DNA of 64,000 nt from Cellulosimicrobium cellulans (lineage in GTDB: Bacteria > Actinomycetota > Actinomycetes > Actinomycetales > Cellulomonadaceae), in assembly GCF_016907755.1 (NCBI RefSeq), contig NZ_JAFBCN010000001.1, forward strand, positions 2,480,001-2,544,000. Direction: 5' to 3'. Shown here one piece after another: positions 58,717-64,000 of this stretch; positions within the stretch are counted from its first letter, which is position 1, and every line of letters begins with the position of its first letter. Under the pieces are notes generated by a model, which saw only the letters and a program-made list of their open reading frames with translations, did no database searches and was not told the origin of the DNA. Both the position numbers and the translations under genes were made by a program.

Positions 58717-61700
58717 GTGCCCGCACCCGACGCCCCGACCCCGCCGGGGGACGCGCTCGTCCGCGTCCTCGGCCCGGTGCGGGTCCCCGGATCCGACGGC
58801 ACGCCCGTCGCCCCGCGCGGGTCGCGGGCGGCCGCGCTCGTCGTCGCGCTCGCGCTCGCGGGCGGCCGGACGCTGGGCGTGGCGACGCTCGTCGAGGACC
58901 TGTGGGGTCTCGACGCGCCGCAGGACCCGCGCGCCGCGCTCCAGAGCCTCGTGTCGCGGCTCCGGCGGGACACCGCGTCCGGGACCGTCCTCTCGCGAGC
59001 GGGCGGCTACGCCCTCGGCGTGCCGAGCGACCTCGACCGCGCCCGCAGTGCGCTCGCCGACGCACGGTCGGGCGCGCACCGTGGGTCCGGTGCGGGCAGC
59101 CAGGACGGCACGGGGAACGTCGCCGACCTGCGCGGCGCGCTCGCGCTGTGGCACGACGAGGACCCGGGCGCCGACGTGCCCGGACCCGTCGGGCAGGCGC
59201 TGCGCGTGGAGGCGACGCGGCTGCACGACGGCCTCACGGTCGCGCTGCGGTCTGCCGCGGCCGCCGCCGGGGACCGGGAGACGGTCGTCGCGCTCGCGAC
59301 CGCGGCGCTCGACCGCGACGAGACCGACGAGGACGCCGCGCGCGACCTCATGACGGCTCTCGCGGCGTCGGGCCGGGAGCGCGAGGCGCTCGCCGCGTAT
59401 GCGCGCGTCCGCCACGCGCTCGTCCGCGAGCTCGGCACGGACCCGGCCCCGGACCTGCAGCGGCTCGCCGCCGACCTGCTCGACCGCCCGCCCGGCGCGG
59501 GCGACCCGGCACGCTCGCCCGCACGCGACGGCGAGGCGGACGCGCTCGCCGCGGCCTCCGGGGCAGGTACGCGTCCCGCGACGGGCAGGGCCACCGGTGG
59601 GCGCGCGACGCAGGTGCGCGGCGTGCGCGCGGCGCCCGACGCGCTCGTCGGTCGCGACGACGACGTCGACCGCGTGCGCGACGCGCTCGCCCGGACCCGG
59701 CTCGTCACGGTCCTCGGTCCGGGCGGGCTCGGCAAGACGCGCCTCGCGCAGGAGGTCGCACGGCGTGCGGCCGCGACCGGGACGGTCGACCTCGTGGTCG
59801 TCGTCGAGCTCGCCGGCGTGCGGTCGGACGAGGACGTCGTCGTGGCGCTCGCGGACGGCCTGGGGATCTCCCCGCCCGGACGCACCGGCCGGCTCGCGGA
59901 CCGCCTGGCCGCGCCGGAGCTGCGCGAGCAGGTGCTCGACCGCGTACGGGGGCGAGACGTCCTGCTCGTCCTGGACAACTGCGAGCACGTCCTCGACGGC
60001 GCGGCGGCCTGGACCGCGGACCTGCTCGGCGCGGCACCGCACCTGGCCGTCCTCACGACGAGCCGGTCGCCCCTGCGCCTCGCGGCCGAGCACGTGTATC
60101 CCCTCGACGCGCTGGGGGCGGACGGCGGCACCGGCCCCGCCGTGCGCCTCTTCGTCGAGCGCGCCCGCGCGGTCCGACCCGGTGCGAGCCTCCCGCCCGC
60201 CGTCGTGGCCCAGCTGTGCGAGCGCCTGGACGGTCTCCCGCTCGCGATCGAGCTCGCCGCGGCGCGCGTGCGCACGATGAGCGTCGAGGACGTCGAACGG
60301 CACCTCGACGAGCGCTTCGCGCTCCTGCGCTCGGGCGACCGGCTCGCCCCCGACCGGCATCGCACGCTCGAGGCCGTGATCGAGTGGAGCTGGAACCTGC
60401 TGGGGGAGACCGAGCAGGACCTGCTGTGCCGTGCGGCGGTGTTCCCGGACGGCTTCTCGGCCGAGGCGGCGCAGGCCGTGGCGGGTGACGCGCTCCCGGG
60501 AGCGGTGCTGGGTGCGCCCGCGTGGGGAACCTTGGACGCGCTCGACGGTCTCGTCGCCCAGTCGCTCCTGCGGGTCGTCGAGGACGACGGGGTCGTGCGC
60601 TACCGGATGCTCGAGACGGTCCGGGAGTTCGGCGCCCTGCGGCTCCAGGACGCGGGTGCCACGGCTGCGGCGCGCGAGGCCGTGCAGCGCTGGGCCGCCG
60701 CGCTCGCGGCGCGCTGCGCGGACGCGCTCGCCGGCGGCGACCAGACCGCCGCCGCGACCGACCTGCGGCGCGAGCAGGAGAACCTCCTCTTCGCGCTCCG
60801 CGAGGCGGTCCAGGACGGCCGACCCGACGTCGTCGTGCGGGTGTTCGCGGCGCTCATGGGGTCCTGGCTCCTGCTCGGCATCGAGGACCAGGCCGCCGGG
60901 CTCGTCGAGGTCGTGCTCGACTCGGTCGTCGGCTGGGAGGTCCCGCCCGAGGACGTCCAGCCCGCGGCCCTCGCGCTCGCCGCCGTCGCGGGCGCCGGGG
61001 CGTTCGCGCGCCCCGAGCTCGCCGCCCGGGCGCTGGGGCGCCTGCGCCGGATCCTGCGCCGTCCCGACGTCGGGCCGCGCACCCGGGCGTTCGCCCGGCT
61101 CCTCACGGTGCGCAGCGCCGAGGAGATGGAGTCCACGCTCGCGAGCCTGCGGGCCGACGACGACGCGTTCGTCGCGATGCTGGCCGAGTTCACGACGGCC
61201 CAGATGGCGGAGAACGAGGGACGCCTCGCCGAGGCGCGCTCGTGGGGCGCGCTCGCGCACGAGCGGGCGGTCGCCCGGGGCGACGTCGCGGCGCGCGCCA
61301 CGACGGCGATGTTCCTCGCCTCGTGCGCGAGCGAGGCGGGCGACGCCGCGGACGTCGGGCGCTGGGCCGAGGCCGCGCGCGACCATCTCCGGGCGCTCGG
61401 CGCGACGGCGACGCTGCAGCAGCTCGACTGGGTGGAGATGTCGGCCGCGGTGACGCTCGGCGAGACGGAGCGCGCCGAGCGGATGCTCGCGGCGTTCGAC
61501 GGCACGGTGGGCGGCGCGGGGTTCGGCACCGCCGACGTCCCGCCCGACGTGCGGTCCGTCGTCGCGATGGGTCGGGCGGAGGTCGCCGCGATGCACGGCG
61601 ACGACGACGCGGCCCTCGCGCTCTACGGCGAGGCCGCCGCCTCGTTCGACGACGAGGCACGCTGGTCGCCGTGGTACGTGCTCCTCGTCTCGTCGTGGCT

Positions 61701-62133
61701 CGTGCGCCTCGCGACCGCCGGCTCGGCGCTGACCCCGACGGTCGCCGACGAGCTGCGGTCGCTCGTGCTCGGCATGCACCGGGCACGCCCGCACTTCGTG
61801 GACTACCCGGTCGTCGGGACGTCGTTCCTCGCGCTCGGGGTCGGGTCGGTGCTGGGCGCGGGCGGCACCCCTGGCGGCGCCTCGGACGCCGTCGTCGAAC
61901 GGGGTGCCCTGCTCGTCGCGCTCGCGGAACGGATGGGCTCGCGGCAGGACCAGCCCTCTCTCCGGCACGAGAACGCGTGGGCGCAGGTGACCGCCGTCGC
62001 CGGTGCGGCGGTCGCGGAGCGGGCACGGACCGAGGTCCGCGACCTGGAGCGGGGTGACCTCGCACGCCGGGGGTTCGCACTCCTCGACGAGGCCGAGGGC
62101 GACGCCGGCCGGGACGGCTCGCACGACGCCTGA
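58717..62133 (+). CDS. Large BTAD / NB-ARC transcriptional regulator (SARP-LAL type)
   Basis: A 1138-residue cytosolic regulator. An OmpR-like winged helix (about 12-100) and BTAD helical domain (about 115-255) are followed by a STAND/NB-ARC ATPase with Walker A VLGPGGLGKTRLAQEVAR near 335 and Walker B VLLVLDNCEHVLDG near 413, then helical TPR-like repeats to the end. AfsR-like proteins of this build activate secondary metabolism or stress genes in response to a bound ligand. No kinase or biosynthetic cluster is visible nearby; the adjacent ABC exporter and SUMF1-domain gene are possible targets. Confidence 0.9.
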   Translation: MPAPDAPTPPGDALVRVLGPVRVPGSDGTPVAPRGSRAAALVVALALAGGRTLGVATLVEDLWGLDAPQDPRAALQSLVSRLRRDTASGTVLSRAGGYALGVPSDLDRARSALADARSGAHRGSGAGSQDGTGNVADLRGALALWHDEDPGADVPGPVGQALRVEATRLHDGLTVALRSAAAAAGDRETVVALATAALDRDETDEDAARDLMTALAASGREREALAAYARVRHALVRELGTDPAPDLQRLAADLLDRPPGAGDPARSPARDGEADALAAASGAGTRPATGRATGGRATQVRGVRAAPDALVGRDDDVDRVRDALARTRLVTVLGPGGLGKTRLAQEVARRAAATGTVDLVVVVELAGVRSDEDVVVALADGLGISPPGRTGRLADRLAAPELREQVLDRVRGRDVLLVLDNCEHVLDGAAAWTADLLGAAPHLAVLTTSRSPLRLAAEHVYPLDALGADGGTGPAVRLFVERARAVRPGASLPPAVVAQLCERLDGLPLAIELAAARVRTMSVEDVERHLDERFALLRSGDRLAPDRHRTLEAVIEWSWNLLGETEQDLLCRAAVFPDGFSAEAAQAVAGDALPGAVLGAPAWGTLDALDGLVAQSLLRVVEDDGVVRYRMLETVREFGALRLQDAGATAAAREAVQRWAAALAARCADALAGGDQTAAATDLRREQENLLFALREAVQDGRPDVVVRVFAALMGSWLLLGIEDQAAGLVEVVLDSVVGWEVPPEDVQPAALALAAVAGAGAFARPELAARALGRLRRILRRPDVGPRTRAFARLLTVRSAEEMESTLASLRADDDAFVAMLAEFTTAQMAENEGRLAEARSWGALAHERAVARGDVAARATTAMFLASCASEAGDAADVGRWAEAARDHLRALGATATLQQLDWVEMSAAVTLGETERAERMLAAFDGTVGGAGFGTADVPPDVRSVVAMGRAEVAAMHGDDDAALALYGEAAASFDDEARWSPWYVLLVSSWLVRLATAGSALTPTVADELRSLVLGMHRARPHFVDYPVVGTSFLALGVGSVLGAGGTPGGASDAVVERGALLVALAERMGSRQDQPSLRHENAWAQVTAVAGAAVAERARTEVRDLERGDLARRGFALLDEAEGDAGRDGSHDA

Positions 62134-62142
62134 CGGACGGCG

Positions 62143-62174
62143 ACGGGGCCGGCACCGAGAGGTGCCGACCCCGT
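62143..62174. terminator. Bidirectional terminator between convergent genes
   Basis: Fourteen-base arms ACGGGGCCGGCACC and GGTGCCGACCCCGT with one mismatch around GAGA, just after the regulator stop and 60 bases from the end of the ABC permease gene. Confidence 0.75.
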
Positions 62175-62236
62175 GCTGAGGACGCGTCCTCCGCCGTGCG
62201 ACCCTGAGGCGCCGGGAGCCACGGCGGGTCGCCCGG

Positions 62237-63121
62237 TCAGGCCTTGCGCATGTACGCACGCACGGTGAGCGGCGCGAAGACCGCGACGATGACCGCCGCA
62301 CCGACGAGCGAGATCGCGGCGTCGGAGCCGAGCGTCCCGGTGTTCGCCAGCTCCCGGACCGCGGTGACGAGGTGCGACACCGGGTTGACGTTGACGAAGC
62401 CCTGGAGCCAGCCCGGCATCGTGTCCGGCTGGACGAACGCGTTCGACAGGAACGTCAGCGGGAAGAGCACGATCATCGAGATGCCCTGCACGCTCGACGC
62501 GGTCCGGGCGACGACGCCGAAGAACGCGAAGATCCAGCTCACGGCCCACGAGCACACGATGACGAGCAGCCCTGCGAGCGCGACCGCACCGAGGCCGCCG
62601 TCGGGCCGGTAGCCCATGAGGTAGCCCATCGCGAACGTGAGCGTGGTCGCGATGAGGTAGCGGACCGTGTCCGCGAGGAGCGCGCCCGACAACGGCGCGA
62701 TGCGCGCGATGGGCAGCGACCGGAAGCGGTCGAACACGCCCTTGTCCATGTCCTCGCGCAGCTGCGTGCCGGTGACGACCGACGTCGTGATGACGGTCTG
62801 CACGAGGATGCCCGGGATGATGATCGGCAGGTAGCTCGTCACGTCGCCCGCGATGGCCCCGCCGAAGATGTACGTGAACATCAGCGTGAAGAGGATCGGC
62901 TGCAGCGTCACGTCGAAGAGCTGCTCGGGCGTGCGCTTGATCTTCAGCAGACCGCGGTACGCCATGGTCAGCGTGTGGTCGGCCGTCGCGCGCAGCGACG
63001 TGCGGTCGGACACCGCGCGGTCGGCGCCCGCCTGGATACGGGGCCGGGCCGCGGGCGCCGCGTCGGTCGGGCCGGGAGTCGTGGGGGGAGTCGTGGTCGT
63101 GGTGGTCGTCGCAGCGCTCAT
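62237..63121 (-). CDS. ABC-2 type exporter permease (DrrB-like)
   Basis: A 294-residue permease with six predicted membrane helices. The Thr-rich N-terminal segment (TTTTTTTPPTTPG) is cytoplasmic. QPILFTLMFTYIFGG, LREDMDKGVFDRFRSLPIAR and the late FLSNAFVQPDTMPGWLQGFVNVNPV motif are typical of daunorubicin-resistance DrrB proteins. It forms an exporter with the following ATPase, whose stop overlaps its ATG (ATGA). The cargo is unknown. Confidence 0.92.
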   Translation of the reverse strand: MSAATTTTTTTPPTTPGPTDAAPAARPRIQAGADRAVSDRTSLRATADHTLTMAYRGLLKIKRTPEQLFDVTLQPILFTLMFTYIFGGAIAGDVTSYLPIIIPGILVQTVITTSVVTGTQLREDMDKGVFDRFRSLPIARIAPLSGALLADTVRYLIATTLTFAMGYLMGYRPDGGLGAVALAGLLVIVCSWAVSWIFAFFGVVARTASSVQGISMIVLFPLTFLSNAFVQPDTMPGWLQGFVNVNPVSHLVTAVRELANTGTLGSDAAISLVGAAVIVAVFAPLTVRAYMRKA

Positions 63122-64000
63122 CGCAGTGCCGCCTCTCGCGTCGCGGCCGCGCGGTCGTCGCGCGCGCCCGGGGTGTCGTCCGTGGAGCGCGAGCCCCCGG
63201 CGCCGTCCGTCGTGCCGTCGCCGGACGTCGGGTCGGACGCCTCGGCGCCGTGCCCCGTCAGGGTGAGGAACACCTCGTCGAGGCTCGGCTTGTCCATGCT
63301 CAGCGAGCCGACCTCGATGCGGGCCTCGCGCAGCCGCACGAGGAGGTCCGTCACGACGTCCGGACCGGGGACCGGCACCGTGAGCCGACGCGCCTCGGGA
63401 GAGACCGTCGCGGCGAGGCCCAGCGAGCGCTCGACGATCTCGAGCGCGGGCGTCACGTCCGCGGCGTGGACCAGAGCGAGCTGCAGAGACTGGTCGCCGA
63501 CGGCGTCCTTGAGGTCGTCCGCCGTGCCCTCGGCCACCACGCGCCCGCGGTCGATCACCGCGATCCGGTCCGCGAGCTGGTCCGCCTCGTCCAGGTACTG
63601 CGTCGTGAGCAGCACCGTGGAGCCGCTCGCGACGAGGTCGCGGATCGTCGCCCACATCTGAGCGCGCGTGCGCGGGTCCAGGCCCGTCGTCGGCTCGTCG
63701 AGGAAGATGAGCGGCGGCTGCGCGATGAGGCTCGCGGCGAGGTCCAGACGGCGGCGCATGCCGCCCGAGAAGTTCTTCAGCGGGCGGGACGCCGCGTCCG
63801 TGAGGCCGAACGCCTCGAGCAGCTCGACCGCCTTGCGCCGGGCCTGCGTGCGCGACAGCCCGAGGAGCCGCGCGAAGATCACGAGGTTCTCCGTCGCGCT
63901 GAGCGTCTCGTCGACCGACGCGTACTGGCCCGTCACGCCGATGAGCTGGCGCACCTTGTGCGGGTGCGCGACGACGTCGTGCCCGAACACGCGGGCCTCG
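63118..64000 (-). CDS. ABC exporter ATP-binding protein (DrrA-like), 5' end cut by window
   Basis: The C-terminal 293 residues are seen; Walker A lies beyond the edge. The Q-loop region GVTGQYASVDETLSATENL, signature NFSGGMRRRLDLAASL, Walker B LIFLDEPTTGLDPRTR, the Gln in place of the H-loop His (LLTTQYLDEADQLADRI) and the C-terminal PSLDEVFLTLTG are hallmarks of DrrA-type drug exporters. After that a Gly/Asp/Ser/Thr-rich tail of about 50 residues leads to the stop. Confidence 0.93.
   Translation of the reverse strand, partial: EARVFGHDVVAHPHKVRQLIGVTGQYASVDETLSATENLVIFARLLGLSRTQARRKAVELLEAFGLTDAASRPLKNFSGGMRRRLDLAASLIAQPPLIFLDEPTTGLDPRTRAQMWATIRDLVASGSTVLLTTQYLDEADQLADRIAVIDRGRVVAEGTADDLKDAVGDQSLQLALVHAADVTPALEIVERSLGLAATVSPEARRLTVPVPGPDVVTDLLVRLREARIEVGSLSMDKPSLDEVFLTLTGHGAEASDPTSGDGTTDGAGGSRSTDDTPGARDDRAAATREAALR

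Noticed and set aside
58702-62301. A 1199-codon open frame on the minus strand
   Set aside because: It is the mirror of the BTAD regulator, which has Walker A and B motifs in the plus frame.

Overview
The window is a contiguous piece of a high-GC actinobacterial chromosome. Almost all genes are ordinary core genes, GTG starts and 4-base GTGA/ATGA gene overlaps are common, and there are no transposases, integrases, CRISPR arrays or tRNA genes. The 16S rRNA (signature stem after position 38320, actinobacterial 23S insertion, 3' end CCTCCTTTCT) and the protein set point to Micrococcales, most like the Promicromonosporaceae (Cellulosimicrobium/Isoptericola group). The genus is an inference from memory of such sequences, not from a search.

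Layout. 1-4291 (+): end of a histidine operon (hisC-hisB-hypothetical-hisH-priA) followed by an SseB-like gene. 4302-9142 (-): a GerW-like membrane protein, a coupled trio (DUF1844 protein, Pro-rich membrane coiled-coil protein, lipoprotein serine protease), catalase and its Fur-family regulator. 9239-12920 (+): infC-rpmI-rplT with a long leader, an rRNA/tRNA methyltransferase and a 2'-5' RNA ligase-like protein. 12963-17845: pheST with an SDR gene. 18110-19906: YceI, then a TPP riboswitch and thiD. 19942-22837 (-): small membrane protein, quinone oxidoreductase, ABC ATPase and a GntR regulator. 22889-24823: leuA with a leucine leader peptide and attenuator. 25250-34168: a complete arginine operon argCJBDFR-GH behind an ArgR box. 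34195-37577: P-loop kinase, a frameshifted membrane protein gene, 3-methyladenine glycosylase and tyrS. 37743-43643: an rrn operon (16S-23S-5S) with two promoters, no spacer tRNA and a strong terminator. 43798-57807: the block known from mycobacteria and corynebacteria (TPR protein, HAD phosphatase, small protein, tlyA, nadK, recN, steA, steB/mctB, pyrG, NUDIX), here with a MraY-like transferase and MurJ inserted before pyrG. 57860-62133: a formylglycine-enzyme-like protein and a giant BTAD/NB-ARC regulator. 62237-64000 (-): a DrrAB-type ABC exporter, cut by the window edge.

The most informative observations are regulatory. infC must start with AUC, because an in-frame stop lies just upstream and no ATG/GTG/TTG precedes the IF3 N-domain. 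Many promoters put a TANNNT -10 box 6-8 bases before the start codon, which implies leaderless mRNAs. leuA has a classical LLL leader peptide overlapping a strong hairpin, and a GntR-type operator lies on its -35 box. One membrane protein gene looks broken in a GGGG run. I found no clearly new defence or mobile system; the least understood gene set is the translationally coupled DUF1844/coiled-coil/lipoprotein-protease trio.
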